The position numbers and the translations under genes are program-made. Below are positions 22,839 through 32,138 of a stretch of 32,398 nt of DNA, piece by piece. The stretch lies in the NCBI GenBank assembly GCA_020072965.1, contig JAIQFY010000057.1:1-32398 (forward strand). The letters are read 5' to 3'. The notes below the pieces were generated by a model. That model was not told the DNA's origin, did not search any database, and saw only the letters and a program-made list of their open reading frames with translations. The stretch comes from Terriglobia bacterium (lineage in GTDB: Bacteria; Acidobacteriota; Terriglobia; JAIQFV01). How positions within the stretch are numbered: the stretch's first letter is position 1; the number at the start of each line of letters is the position of its first letter.

Positions 22839-23813
22839 ATGCCCGATGGTAGCCAATCTCTCTCACGCTGTTACCAGAATTTCTGCGGTATCATCCTGAT
22901 CACCTTAAGTTTGCTCCTCCCCGCTCTCCTGAACGGACAAGCCCCTCCTCCCCCGAGCGGCGAGAAGAACGGTTCATCTGCCCCTGCGGTGCAACCCAAG
23001 AGCCCTCCGCCGAAGAAGCAGCCCCAGGCCAAAACTCAGGTGGAATATGACGCCTATCAAAAAATCGAAGCAGCCACCGACCCAAAACAGAAAATGGAAC
23101 TGGTTGATAAGTTTGTGACTGAATTTCCGGATTCGGAACTGAAGGGTGTAGCCTATCAGCAGGGCTTGAACGGAGCCCGCCAGACCAATGATTATGAAAG
23201 GGCCCTCGACTACTCTCGCAAGACCCTTCAAGTGTATCCCGACGATGTTCTCTCCCTGCTGGTTCTCTCTTCCTGGATTCCCGAGCGGGTCACAGATAAC
23301 GACTCCCAAAGAGATGCCAAGCTCACCGAAGCCACCAGCGCCGCCAAAAAACTCCTGGAGGTCGTGCCGACGCTTCAGAAGCCGGCCACCCAAACAGAGG
23401 AGCAGTGGAACACCCAGGTCAAAGAACTGAACGGGAGATCGCACGCCGCCCTGGGGTTCATTGAACTCCTCAAAAAGAACTATACGGGATCTGAAGAGGA
23501 ATTCGAAAAAGCGATCAGCCAGATGCCCACGGAGCCGACCTTTTACTACCGCTTAGGCCTCGCATACACCTATGAGAAAAAATACGATGCCGCGGCCTGG
23601 AATCTGGCGCGTTCGGTCGCGCTCAAGGGCGTCAGTGAGAAGCCGGCCAAAGACGCTTTAGAAATCCTGTTCAAGGCTTATGGGGAGGATCCGGTCAAGG
23701 CCGGGGAGGAGGATCTGATCAAACTGGCAGGCAGCCAGGAAAAAATGCCCAACGACTTTTCATTTGTAAACTTTATGGAATCGAAACTGAACCCCAAGCC
23801 CCCCTCTCCCTGA
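22839..23813 (+). CDS. Secreted tetratricopeptide-repeat protein
   Basis: 324 residues. An N-terminal signal region has a hydrophobic core (IILITLSLLLPALLNG, about residues 18-33), followed by a Pro/Lys-rich linker (34-65). Between about 70 and 280 lie helical pairs of TPR type, for example YERALDYSRKTLQVYPDD and FYYRLGLAYTYEKKYDAAAWNLARSVAL. The C-terminal 40 residues are acidic, then Pro-rich. No catalytic motif is present, so it is probably a periplasmic scaffold; partners are unknown. ATG 22839 is supported by GGAGGAAG seven bases upstream. It stands alone, divergent from the yacL-like gene and convergent with glmM. The 205 bp between its stop and the glmM stop hold nothing recognisable. 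Confidence 0.85.
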   Translation: MPDGSQSLSRCYQNFCGIILITLSLLLPALLNGQAPPPPSGEKNGSSAPAVQPKSPPPKKQPQAKTQVEYDAYQKIEAATDPKQKMELVDKFVTEFPDSELKGVAYQQGLNGARQTNDYERALDYSRKTLQVYPDDVLSLLVLSSWIPERVTDNDSQRDAKLTEATSAAKKLLEVVPTLQKPATQTEEQWNTQVKELNGRSHAALGFIELLKKNYTGSEEEFEKAISQMPTEPTFYYRLGLAYTYEKKYDAAAWNLARSVALKGVSEKPAKDALEILFKAYGEDPVKAGEEDLIKLAGSQEKMPNDFSFVNFMESKLNPKPPSP

Positions 23814-24018
23814 AAATCAGGTGGCTCGAACGGTTCCTGTAATGAGTGCGTGTGGGTTGGCTAAAGAGCTAAGGACGGTCTGTGGGGCGGTCGTCTTTCG
23901 GTCCAGTCGCTGTGGGCGCCAAGAAATTCCGTTCTCTGTTCCCAGCCGATCGCCTTTTCGGGGCCACGATGCCTCGAGGCACCCTCCGAATCTCTTCGGC
24001 AAATTTCTCAACAACCGG

Positions 24019-25401
24019 CTACGGCGTAACGGCACCTTTCTTCTTCAAGGCAGCTGGCGACAATGCCTTCCGGGCTTCGTCGGCGATGGCTTGGGCGTGC
24101 GTGTGGATCAACCGCTCCGAAGTTCCCTCCAACATGATCCTCAAAACCTTTTGCGTGCCGGAATACCTGACATTGACCCGGCCTGTGCCCTTCAACTCCT
24201 GATGGGCCTGGTCAATGGTCACCTGGAGCTCCGTTAGCTGGTCAAACGGGACCTTTTCTTCGACTTCAACATTAATGAGGACCTGCGGGAGGCGGGTCAT
24301 CGCGCCAGCCAACTCTGAAAGGCTTTTCCCGGTCTGCTTCATCAGGTTGATCACCTGCAAGGCAACAATGGTTCCATCCCCCGTGGCGCAGTAGTCGCGG
24401 AAGATAATGTGGCCGGATTGCTCGCCGCCAAAGTTGTAATCGCCCCTGATCATCTCGTCATACACATACCGGTCGCCGACCTTGGTCCGGACAACGGAAA
24501 TTGACGACGGGCGCAAGGCGATCTCCAATCCGCCATTCGACATCTCAGTCGCCACCACGGTGTCGTGCTTCAAGCGTCCCTGGGCCTTTAAGTAGGGGGC
24601 CAGCATCGCCATCAACATGTCTCCGTCAACAAACTCTCCCCGCTCGTCCACCATGACCACGCGATCCGCATCCCCGTCGACGGCGACTCCTACATCGGCG
24701 TGTTCGGCCAGTGTACGCGCCCGCATGGCCCCGGGGTGCTCCGAGCCGCACTCCAAATTGATATTCAATCCGTTGGGATCATCATGGATCACGATCGCAC
24801 GGGCACCCAACTCCCGGAAGATGAACGGGGATACACAGTACGCTCCCCCATTGGCGCAGTCCAGGACCATGGTGATGCCTTTGAGCGATTGATTTCCAAT
24901 GCTTGCCTTCGCGAATTCGATGTACCGGCCGCGCGCGTCGTCGATGCGCTGAGCGCGACCGAGGGCTCCCGCGATAATGTGCTGGTTAGGAATTTCCTCC
25001 TGGAAAAATACGCGTTCAATCTTTTCCTCTGTCTCGTCGGGAAGCTTGGAGCCATCACGCGCAAAGATCTTGATGCCATTATCCGCGGCAGGATTGTGGG
25101 AGGCCGAAATCATGATTCCGGCATCGGCCGCAAAGCTCTTGGTCAGGTGGGCAATGGCGGGAGTGGGCATGGGACCTACCAGTAACACGTGGACGCCCAT
25201 GGAACAGATCCCCGCGGTGAGGGCGTTCTCCAGCATGTAACCGCTGCGCCGCGTGTCCTTGCCGATCAGTATGAGATGTTGGTCCTTGTCGGTCTTGAAT
25301 ACTTCGGCCGTCGCTTTGCCGAGTTTCAATGCCACTTCAGGCGTGATCGGAAACCGATTGGCCAACCCTCGAATACCATCCGTGCCGAATAGTCTTCGCA
25401 T
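24019..25401 (-). CDS. glmM: Phosphoglucosamine mutase
   Basis: 460 residues. It interconverts glucosamine-6-phosphate and glucosamine-1-phosphate on the way to UDP-GlcNAc for peptidoglycan. MRRLFGTDGIRGLAN is the canonical start. GIMISASHNPAADNGIK carries the phosphoserine (Ser101), VAVDGDADRVVMVDERG the metal-binding Asp triad, GGEQSGHIIF the sugar-binding loop, and RYSGTQKVLRIMLEG the phosphate-binding loop. The length agrees with the family (about 445-460). It follows topA on the same strand after 180 bp that contain a nested inverted repeat. Confidence 0.97.
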   Translation of the reverse strand: MRRLFGTDGIRGLANRFPITPEVALKLGKATAEVFKTDKDQHLILIGKDTRRSGYMLENALTAGICSMGVHVLLVGPMPTPAIAHLTKSFAADAGIMISASHNPAADNGIKIFARDGSKLPDETEEKIERVFFQEEIPNQHIIAGALGRAQRIDDARGRYIEFAKASIGNQSLKGITMVLDCANGGAYCVSPFIFRELGARAIVIHDDPNGLNINLECGSEHPGAMRARTLAEHADVGVAVDGDADRVVMVDERGEFVDGDMLMAMLAPYLKAQGRLKHDTVVATEMSNGGLEIALRPSSISVVRTKVGDRYVYDEMIRGDYNFGGEQSGHIIFRDYCATGDGTIVALQVINLMKQTGKSLSELAGAMTRLPQVLINVEVEEKVPFDQLTELQVTIDQAHQELKGTGRVNVRYSGTQKVLRIMLEGTSERLIHTHAQAIADEARKALSPAALKKKGAVTP

Positions 25402-25444
25402 AAGTACCCCGCAACTGTGGACGGGATCATTGACTTTAGTTTGG

Positions 25445-25526
25445 GCCTTTCACCGTGTCGATTCTGGCTGAGACGATCGACCAGCTACCCGTGGAGAGGC
25501 GCCAGAATTCAAGAACGGTGAAAGGC
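25445..25526. promoter_or_regulatory. Nested inverted repeat between topA and glmM (possible terminator, attenuator or REP)
   Basis: Perfect 12-bp outer arms GCCTTTCACCGT (25445-25456) and ACGGTGAAAGGC (25515-25526) enclose a second pair, ATTCTGGC (25461-25468) and GCCAGAAT (25501-25508). The structure lies between the topA stop and the glmM start, 44 bp upstream of the latter on their common strand. There is no U-run, so a classical intrinsic terminator is unlikely. Confidence 0.6.
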
Positions 25527-25581
25527 TTCGTGAATTCTCCAAGAAAAAGTTGACAAAATCATGTCAATCCATCGAACCCGG

Positions 25582-28068
25582 TTATTGGGCTAATACTTCG
25601 ACGGCCTCTTCTTGAGGAGGGATTCGCACCTTCCAATGGCAGGCGGTATTGGAACACTTCCGGGTCGTGCCTCCCTTTTTGGTATGGTGCTCCAGCAGGT
25701 ATTTTGCACCACATTCGGGGCACGGTTCAAGGATCGGCTTATCCCATAGGGTAAATTTGCACTCCGGATATCGCGTGCATCCATAAAAGACCTTCCCAAA
25801 TCTCGACTTCCGCTCAGCCACATCTCCCTGCCCGCACTCGGGGCAGACGAGGCCGACCGTCCGGTGCTTCACGTACTTACATTTGGGGTAATTGCTGCAC
25901 GCGGTAAATTCTCCGTACCGACCATGCTTGATCACGAGCTGGCTGCCACACTCGGGACATTTCTCCTCGAGTAGGACATCCGTCACCACTTTCCGGGCGC
26001 CCTTCTGATTGACGATCTTCTTGGTCGTGCGGCAATCGGGATACCCGGTGCAGGCCAAAAACGCCCCGAACCGGCCTCGCTTCAGGACCATCGGTTTCCC
26101 GCAGTTTTCACAGACTTCTTCGGAAACATCCGGCAGTCCTCCTTCGGTGGGGGACGTCACCGTACCGTTTGTATCAGCGATTTCCTTGGTTAGCTCACGC
26201 GTATTCTTGCAGTCCGGATACCCGCTGCAGGCCAGGAAGCTGCCGTGCCGTCCCCATTTGATCACCATGGGTTTGCCGCACTTTTCGCACACTTCGTCAG
26301 TGGGCTTCTCCTCCCGCTTGACATCACGCATGTTCTTCTTGGCCTGGCTCAAATCCTTTTCGAATTTCTCATAAAATTCCTTCATCGCTTCGGTCCACGC
26401 CAGCTTGCCTTCTTCAATTTCATCCAGTGCTTCCTCCATGCGGGCCGTGTACTGGATGTCAAAGATGTCTGCAAAGTGCTCGACCAGCAAATCGTTGGTA
26501 ATGACACCCAGTTCGGTGGGATAGAACCTCCCTTGGTGCTTCTCAACATACTCGCGTTCCTGCACGGTGTTGATGATCGCCGCATACGTGGAGGGCCGCC
26601 CGATGCCCTTTTCTTCCAGCGCCTTGACCAGGGTAGCTTCGTTGAAGCGGGGCGGGGGCTCTGTGAAATGCTGCTCCGGTTTAATCACATTCAGCTTGAG
26701 CTGCTCTCCCTTGCTCACCAAGGGAAGCTTATGCTCCAACTCTTCGGACTCCTCATCCTTTTCGTCCTCGTCCTTGGATTCATCATACACGGCGAGGAAG
26801 CCGTCGAATCTCAAGACCGATCCGGTGGCCCGGAGGAGGTATTTTCCCGCAAGGATATCGATGGTCGTCTGATCAAACAGCGCCGGCATCATTTGCGATG
26901 CGACAAAACGCTGCCAGATGAGCTTGTACAATTTGAACAGGTCCGGCTCCAGGAAGGGCTGGACCGCTTCTGGGGTCCGTAACATGGAAGTGGGGCGAAT
27001 GGCCTCGTGAGCGTCCTGGGCGCCTTTCTTGGAGCGATAGTGAATGGCCTTCTCCGGAAGATAATTTTCTCCATAGGTTGAGCCAATGTGCCGGCGGCAT
27101 TCTTCCAGCGCCTCACTGCCCACCCGGGTGGAATCGGTTCGCATATAGGTAATCAACCCGACGGTCCCTTCCTCGCCCAAGTCGATCCCTTCATAAAGCC
27201 GCTGCGCAAGCGACATCGTTTTCTTCACCGTAAATCGCAGCTTGCGCGAGGCCTCCTGCTGCAATTTCGAGGTAATGAATGAAGGTACGGGATAGCGCTT
27301 CTTTTCTTTGGTGGCGACCGCCTCGACGAAGAACTCGGATTGCTTCAATGCCGCGACCACGGAATCGGCCTGCTGCTGATTCGAGATTTCCAGCTTTTCG
27401 CCGGAGAACTTAATGAGGCGCGCGTCAAAATTCGGGGGCAGATGCGCCGAAAGGTTGGCATCAATGGTCCAGTATTCCTGGGTGACAAAGGCCTTGATTT
27501 CACGCTCTCGTTCCACGATCAACCGCACCGCCACGGTCTGGACTCGCCCGGCGGAAATGCCCCGCCGGACCTTGTCCCACAGCAGCGGTGAAACCATGTA
27601 CCCCACCAGACGGTCCAGGACACGGCGCGCCTGCTGAGCGTCGACCAGGTTCTGGTCGATCTTGCCCGCATGCCGGAACGATTCCTGGATGGCCTTCTTG
27701 GTGATCTCATTGAACATGACCCGAAAAATGGTCTTTTCAGGGGGAGTCCTTTTCTTCTTCCCGTGATTTCCCAACAGCGCCTCGGCGACATGGTAACCGA
27801 TCGCTTCCCCCTCGCGATCCGGGTCGGTCGCAATGTAGATTGTCTCCGCTTTCTCGGCGGCCGCCTTCAGTTCCCGGATGACCTTTTCTTTCCCCGGGAT
27901 GGTCTCGTAGGTGGGCTCAAAGTTCTCCTTGATTTCCACGCCCAGTTTTTTTCTCGGCAGATCGCGGATATGCCCCATCGAGGCCTTGACTGTGAAGTCT
28001 TTTCCGAGGTACTTATTTATGGTCTTCGCCTTGGCGGGCGATTCAACAACAACTAAGGATTTTGTCAT
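25582..28068 (-). CDS. topA: DNA topoisomerase I (type IA) with five C-terminal zinc-ribbon modules
   Basis: 828 residues. It relaxes negative supercoils by a 5'-phosphotyrosine break. The Toprim domain has VVVESPAKAKTINKYLG (Glu9) and ATDPDREGEAIGYHVAEAL (Asp82, Asp84, Glu86). The core has DAQQARRVLDRLVGY, and the active-site Tyr308 is in GLITYMRTDSTRVG. ATLVKALEEKGIGRPSTYA follows. The C-terminus (about 595-820) holds five Cys4 modules: CEKCGKPM...CSGYPDC, CENCGKPM...CTGYPDC, CPECGSQL...CSNYPKC, CPECGQGD...CTRYPEC and CPECGAKY...CSNTAC. E. coli TopA has three, so the tail is long, as in several other phyla. dprA lies 90 bp upstream in the same direction, a widely conserved dprA-topA pair. 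Confidence 0.98.
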   Translation of the reverse strand: MTKSLVVVESPAKAKTINKYLGKDFTVKASMGHIRDLPRKKLGVEIKENFEPTYETIPGKEKVIRELKAAAEKAETIYIATDPDREGEAIGYHVAEALLGNHGKKKRTPPEKTIFRVMFNEITKKAIQESFRHAGKIDQNLVDAQQARRVLDRLVGYMVSPLLWDKVRRGISAGRVQTVAVRLIVEREREIKAFVTQEYWTIDANLSAHLPPNFDARLIKFSGEKLEISNQQQADSVVAALKQSEFFVEAVATKEKKRYPVPSFITSKLQQEASRKLRFTVKKTMSLAQRLYEGIDLGEEGTVGLITYMRTDSTRVGSEALEECRRHIGSTYGENYLPEKAIHYRSKKGAQDAHEAIRPTSMLRTPEAVQPFLEPDLFKLYKLIWQRFVASQMMPALFDQTTIDILAGKYLLRATGSVLRFDGFLAVYDESKDEDEKDEESEELEHKLPLVSKGEQLKLNVIKPEQHFTEPPPRFNEATLVKALEEKGIGRPSTYAAIINTVQEREYVEKHQGRFYPTELGVITNDLLVEHFADIFDIQYTARMEEALDEIEEGKLAWTEAMKEFYEKFEKDLSQAKKNMRDVKREEKPTDEVCEKCGKPMVIKWGRHGSFLACSGYPDCKNTRELTKEIADTNGTVTSPTEGGLPDVSEEVCENCGKPMVLKRGRFGAFLACTGYPDCRTTKKIVNQKGARKVVTDVLLEEKCPECGSQLVIKHGRYGEFTACSNYPKCKYVKHRTVGLVCPECGQGDVAERKSRFGKVFYGCTRYPECKFTLWDKPILEPCPECGAKYLLEHHTKKGGTTRKCSNTACHWKVRIPPQEEAVEVLAQ

Positions 28069-28158
28069 ATCAGCCTATACTCGATCCGGATAACCTTCAG
28101 AAATTCTCGACGATCTCGGGGGAGTCAATTGTGAGGGCCCTCACGGCCGATCCTCTTA

Positions 28159-29271
28159 TTATGCCCTCCGCACAAAACACTTTCCCGGCAGCTGCCGGAT
28201 ATGGTCTTTGAGCTCGAGCTCCAGCAGTGCTCCCAGCAATTCTGATTGGGAAAGCCGGGTACGCGACATCATGACATCAATGTGCAGGGGCTCATCCACC
28301 CGCAGCACATCATAAACTCTTTTTTCCTCCCCCGTCATTGTCGCATCAAACAAGGATGCTCCCTGCGGGCCGTCCGGTTGCACCGCAAGCAGGCGTTCCT
28401 TTACCCGCGCGGGGCACTCTTCTACCACATCCTGCCATGTTTGCACCAGCTTGGCGCCCTGCTTGATCCAGAGATTGGGGCCAAAGGCGGTTTTCTGCGT
28501 AATGTTTCCAGGCACCGCAAATACCTCTCGATTCTGTTCACATGCCAGCCGGGCCGTAATCAAGGAGCCGCTGTATTCGGCCGCTTCCACGATCAGGGTC
28601 CCCAGCGAAAGTCCGCTGATAATACGGTTCCGGATCGGGAAATTCTGAGGTGCGGGAAAGGACCCGATCGGAAACTCACTGAGGATCGCTCCGTCTTTCA
28701 AAATCTCCCCCGCCAGTTTTCGGTTCTCCTTGGGATAGATCACATCAATCCCGGAACCCAGTACTGCAATGCTCTTCCCTTTCCCTTCAAGCGCTCCCCG
28801 GTGCGCTGCTGAATCAATGCCACGGGCCAGCCCGCTGGTGACAGTCAACCCGCGGGAAGCCAAATCGCGTGCCAACTGGACCGCCATCTGTAGGCCGTAG
28901 GTTGTGGCGCGCCGCGCTCCCACCACAGAGATTGAATCGGTCCCGAGCACTTCGGCTTGACCCAATAGATAGAGCAGAATAGGAGGGTCAAAAATCTCCT
29001 TAAGCAGGGGCGGATAGCTCGCACAGTCGAGAGGAACCAGCGCGACCTGGAGTTGATGGGCCTTGGATATCTCTGCGTCCGCCTCCTCCAGGAGCTTTTG
29101 GCTCGACAGCCTTGCGGCAATCTCTTTCATCACCCCGGCGTCCATCAGCTCCGAAAGAGTCAGTGAAAGAATGCGATCCGGACTTTCGAGCTTGGCCAGA
29201 AGCGCGTGGACCGAGCGCAACCCGAGTCCGCTCAATAAAGAAAGCGCCACCCAAGAACGTAATTCAGCCAT
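28159..29271 (-). CDS. dprA: DNA processing protein DprA
   Basis: 370 residues from ATG 29271 (MAELRSWVALSLLSGLG). DprA binds incoming single-stranded DNA and loads RecA during natural transformation. An N-terminal SAM/HhH-like part precedes the Rossmann domain (about 105-285), with SVVGARRATTYGLQMA, SGLARGIDSAAHRGAL, VLGSGIDVIYPKENRKL, SEFPIGSFPAPQNFPIRNRIISGLS and VVEA...SGSLITARLACEQNREVFAVPG in order. The last 65 residues form a winged-helix (DML1-like) domain. The upstream extension of the frame to 29322 lacks family similarity. It is upstream of topA with 90 bp between, and divergent from dacB. Its presence alone does not prove competence. Confidence 0.95.
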   Translation of the reverse strand: MAELRSWVALSLLSGLGLRSVHALLAKLESPDRILSLTLSELMDAGVMKEIAARLSSQKLLEEADAEISKAHQLQVALVPLDCASYPPLLKEIFDPPILLYLLGQAEVLGTDSISVVGARRATTYGLQMAVQLARDLASRGLTVTSGLARGIDSAAHRGALEGKGKSIAVLGSGIDVIYPKENRKLAGEILKDGAILSEFPIGSFPAPQNFPIRNRIISGLSLGTLIVEAAEYSGSLITARLACEQNREVFAVPGNITQKTAFGPNLWIKQGAKLVQTWQDVVEECPARVKERLLAVQPDGPQGASLFDATMTGEEKRVYDVLRVDEPLHIDVMMSRTRLSQSELLGALLELELKDHIRQLPGKCFVRRA

Positions 29272-29598
29272 ATTGAATTCCGATCGTTGGGGGAAGGATC
29301 GTAAAATCAATCTACGCTCCACCGATTCTCGTTGTCAAGCAGTTTTGGGAACAACTCACCGCCGAGACGCAGAGATTAGGAGCCTCAAGATAGGTTATGG
29401 CGTCCTTCGATTGTCGGGGTTGCCCTCTACATCTAAATCGCCTTTGCACCCATCCCGCAAGTCGTTATAATACACACCCAAACACGATTCGATGTGTCTT
29501 GAACATGAACCGCTGGACGCCGAAGCGCCTCTTCGCGCCGGAACATTGGATCCGATCACTAAACCTTGTTGATCATGCTTATTCAGAGATTTTCACAT
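29272..29598. other. dprA-dacB divergent intergenic region with a CACCGCCGAGACGCAGAG-type repeat
   Basis: Holds the dacB promoter (29443-29471) and a repeat-like tract at about 29357-29376 (CTCACCGCCGAGACGCAGAG). Similar GGCGGTGA/GAGGCGC words occur at about 15655-15705. I see no gene. An out-of-frame 48-codon frame from ATG 29506 overlaps the dacB start but lacks a ribosome binding site. Confidence 0.45.
29443..29471 (+). promoter_or_regulatory. Sigma70-type promoter of dacB
   Basis: -35 TTTGCA (29443-29448), 17-bp spacer, perfect -10 TATAAT (29466-29471). The leader to ATG 29599 would be about 120 nt. Confidence 0.65.
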
Positions 29599-31164
29599 AT
29601 GGACACTTCGAAGCGACTCGTGTTTATCTTCATCTTTCTTCTTTTCATTAACCCCCCGACCACGCTGGCGCGAAAGAAGAAAACCCCGCCACCGACCCTG
29701 GCGCAGCAGATCGAGCAGATATTGAATTCTTCCCCGATCTCCAACGGTTTTTTAGGGATCGAAGTCTACTCCCTCGAACGCAAAAAGATCATCTATGAGA
29801 AGGACGCGGAACACCTTTTTGTTCCCGCGTCAAACACCAAGCTCTTTACGACCGCCACGGCCCTCGCCAAACTTCCCGCCGATCTCCGTTTTCACACCAC
29901 GCTGGAGTCGAGCGGCAAGACCGACAAGTACGGGCGGTTGGGCGGGGATTTGGTGTTTGTGGGTCGCGGGGATCCCAGTCTTTCCAACCCGCCACTGCCT
30001 TATGATCCCAAAGCCCCTCGTTCCGCCCCTCCCTTGTCTGCGATTGAGAATCTCGCAAATCAATTGGTCGCCCGGGGAATCACGACGATTGACGGGGACA
30101 TCGTGGGCGATGATTCTTATTATGTGAACGAGCCGTACGGAGATAGCTGGGGGTGGGATGATCTGATCTGGGGTTATGGGGCGCCGGTTAGCGCCTTGAC
30201 CCTCAACGACAACGTTTTTTCGTTGTCCATTTCTCCGGGAGAGGCGGTTCGAGACCGGGCGTTCATCACCACGGATCCCTTTTATCCCTCCGTCAAGCTT
30301 CAGAATGATCTGATTACTACAGCTCCGGGGACAGAGCGCCACGTTCACGTCGACCGCTCTCCCGGCAGCAACCTTCTTCATCTCTGGGGAACCCTTCCGC
30401 AGGACGCCAAGACAGAACAGGAATTGATTGCGATCGTGGAACCCGCACGACTCGCCGCTGAAACCCTTCGTGACACTCTGCGCAGCAGGGGGATCCGTGT
30501 ATATGGAGAGGTACGCGTGCACCATCGCGAATTGTGGGAGTTGAGCCCGACCATTGCACCCCGTTCGCTGGAAAATACAAAGAGAGCCGTTCTCGCTGAA
30601 ATGGTGTCCCATCCCCTGCGCGAAGATTTGAAAATCATCACCAAGGTTTCACAGAACCTGCATGCGGAGATGCTTCTGAGGCTGCTAGGGGCCCAGGTCA
30701 AAGGCGAGGGCTCCGTCCGGGCGGGGCTTCAAGTCGAAAAGGAGTTTCTGAAAGAAGCCGGCGTGGACGACAAGCTGTTTTTTTTCGGCGATGGTTCCGG
30801 CATGGATCCGCACAACCTCGTGGCGCCGCATGCGATCGTACAATTACTGAGCTATCTCTCGGATCAGCCTTATCGCGAGGCCTTTGTTGATCTGCTCCCG
30901 GTGGGCGGCGTTGATGGGACGCTTGGCTCTCGATTCAAAGGAACCTCACTGGCTGAGAAGGTCCACGCCAAAACGGGAACCCTGACTCACGTGAATGCGC
31001 TCTCGGGCTATGCCATATCCCCCGACAGCGAGCATTTTGTTTTTTCGATGTTGACCAACAATCACCTGCAGGAGTCGAAGATTGCCACGGCCACCATGGA
31101 CAAGATGCTCGAGACCATCCTCACTTGTCGTGAGCCCAGTTCCGGGAAACCCCGCAAGAAATAG
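29599..31164 (+). CDS. dacB: D-alanyl-D-alanine carboxypeptidase/endopeptidase (PBP4, peptidase S13)
   Basis: 521 residues. A periplasmic enzyme that trims or cleaves peptidoglycan stem peptides. The signal sequence is MDTSKRLVFIFIFLLFINPP, ending near TLA at residue 24. The three penicilloyl-serine motifs are present: PASNTKL (Ser78-x-x-Lys81), SQN (351-353) and KTG (458-460). Between the first two lies the large insert typical of class C PBPs, with GGDLVFVGRGDPSLS and DGDIVGDDSYY. GDGSGMDPHNLVAP replaces the more common DGSGLSRYN segment. ATG 29599 gives a clean signal peptide; ATG 29575 in the same frame lacks a ribosome binding site. The next gene starts three bases after its stop, so both are in one operon. 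A run of eight T lies at 30778-30785 in the coding sequence; the frame stays open. Confidence 0.95.
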   Translation: MDTSKRLVFIFIFLLFINPPTTLARKKKTPPPTLAQQIEQILNSSPISNGFLGIEVYSLERKKIIYEKDAEHLFVPASNTKLFTTATALAKLPADLRFHTTLESSGKTDKYGRLGGDLVFVGRGDPSLSNPPLPYDPKAPRSAPPLSAIENLANQLVARGITTIDGDIVGDDSYYVNEPYGDSWGWDDLIWGYGAPVSALTLNDNVFSLSISPGEAVRDRAFITTDPFYPSVKLQNDLITTAPGTERHVHVDRSPGSNLLHLWGTLPQDAKTEQELIAIVEPARLAAETLRDTLRSRGIRVYGEVRVHHRELWELSPTIAPRSLENTKRAVLAEMVSHPLREDLKIITKVSQNLHAEMLLRLLGAQVKGEGSVRAGLQVEKEFLKEAGVDDKLFFFGDGSGMDPHNLVAPHAIVQLLSYLSDQPYREAFVDLLPVGGVDGTLGSRFKGTSLAEKVHAKTGTLTHVNALSGYAISPDSEHFVFSMLTNNHLQESKIATATMDKMLETILTCREPSSGKPRKK

Positions 31165-31167
31165 ACC

Positions 31168-32076
31168 ATGACGATCATTTACTCCGACCGGTACGACCTG
31201 AATCTGGGCGATCATGTGTTCCCGACGGTAAAATACCGGAAAACGAAGGAGCGCGTGCTGGCCGACGGGCTTTGCTCCGCCCCCGAGATTGTGAGTCCCC
31301 CGCCGGCCGACGATGAACAGGTCGCGCTGGTGCACACCCGCGAATACATCCGGAAGCTCAGAAAGGGAAAGCTGAGTACGGAGGAGATCCTGCGGATGGA
31401 AGTACCCTACTCCCGGGAGGGCGTGGATGCGGTCTGGTTATCGACGGGCGGGACGATCGCCGCCGCTCGACATGCGCTCACGGAAGGAATCAGCGTTAAT
31501 TTGGGGGGCGGGTTCCACCACGCTTTTCCGGATCATGGAGAAGGGTTTTGCATGCTCAATGACGTGGCAGTGGCCATCCGCGCCCTCCAGAAGGAATCCG
31601 TCATTCGCACGGCCATGACTGTGGATTGCGACGTCCACCATGGCAACGGCACCGCTGAGATTTTTCACGCCGATCCCACGGTCTTCACCCTCTCCATCCA
31701 CCAGCTCCACAACTATCCCGCCATCAAACCTCAATCAAACATCGATATTGATCTTCAAGACGGGACCCGGGATGAAGAATATCTGGAAAAGCTGGCCGAG
31801 GGACTTGATAAGGCCCTGGCAGAATTCAAGCCTGAGCTCATCGTCTACCTCGCAGGGGCGGATCCATTTCAATATGACCAATTGGGCGGACTCTCGCTCA
31901 CACTTCAGGGCCTTCATCGGCGGGATATGTTGGTCTTTCAAACGGCGCGAGCCCGAAGCATTCCCGTGGCGGTGACTCTGGCCGGCGGCTATGCCTACCG
32001 GGTTGAAGACACGGTCACCATTCACACCAACACCGTCCGAGCCGCCAAGGACGTCTTCACCACTCAAAGCTCATAG
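31168..32076 (+). CDS. Histone deacetylase-family amidohydrolase (arginase-like fold)
   Basis: 302 residues, full length for bacterial members. Active-site pieces: GGGFHHAFPDHGEGFC (His117, His118), TVDCDVHHGNGTAEIF (zinc ligands Asp155 and His157), LAGADPFQYDQLG (Asp232, third ligand) and LAGGYAYRV (Tyr275). It also has FCMLNDVAVAI of the acetylpolyamine/AcuC group. Substrates in bacteria include acetylpolyamines, acetyl-lysine proteins and other amides; the sequence alone does not decide. It starts three bases after dacB, so the two are cotranscribed, though no functional link is established. The stop at 32074-32076 is followed in the same frame by an open stretch of about 90 codons that runs into the terminal repeat, most likely by chance. 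Confidence 0.93.
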   Translation: MTIIYSDRYDLNLGDHVFPTVKYRKTKERVLADGLCSAPEIVSPPPADDEQVALVHTREYIRKLRKGKLSTEEILRMEVPYSREGVDAVWLSTGGTIAAARHALTEGISVNLGGGFHHAFPDHGEGFCMLNDVAVAIRALQKESVIRTAMTVDCDVHHGNGTAEIFHADPTVFTLSIHQLHNYPAIKPQSNIDIDLQDGTRDEEYLEKLAEGLDKALAEFKPELIVYLAGADPFQYDQLGGLSLTLQGLHRRDMLVFQTARARSIPVAVTLAGGYAYRVEDTVTIHTNTVRAAKDVFTTQSS

Positions 32077-32138
32077 GCAGGGTGGCGCATACATCGCGTT
32101 TTGTGCGATGTGTGCGCGTCGTCTGAGGGAATGAATGT

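Noticed and set aside
25445-25526. glmS-type ribozyme in front of glmM
   Set aside because: The gene is glmM, not glmS, and I cannot see the ribozyme core.
29506-29652. 48-codon frame overlapping the dacB start as a leader peptide
   Set aside because: No ribosome binding site, out of frame with dacB and with no regulatory codon run.
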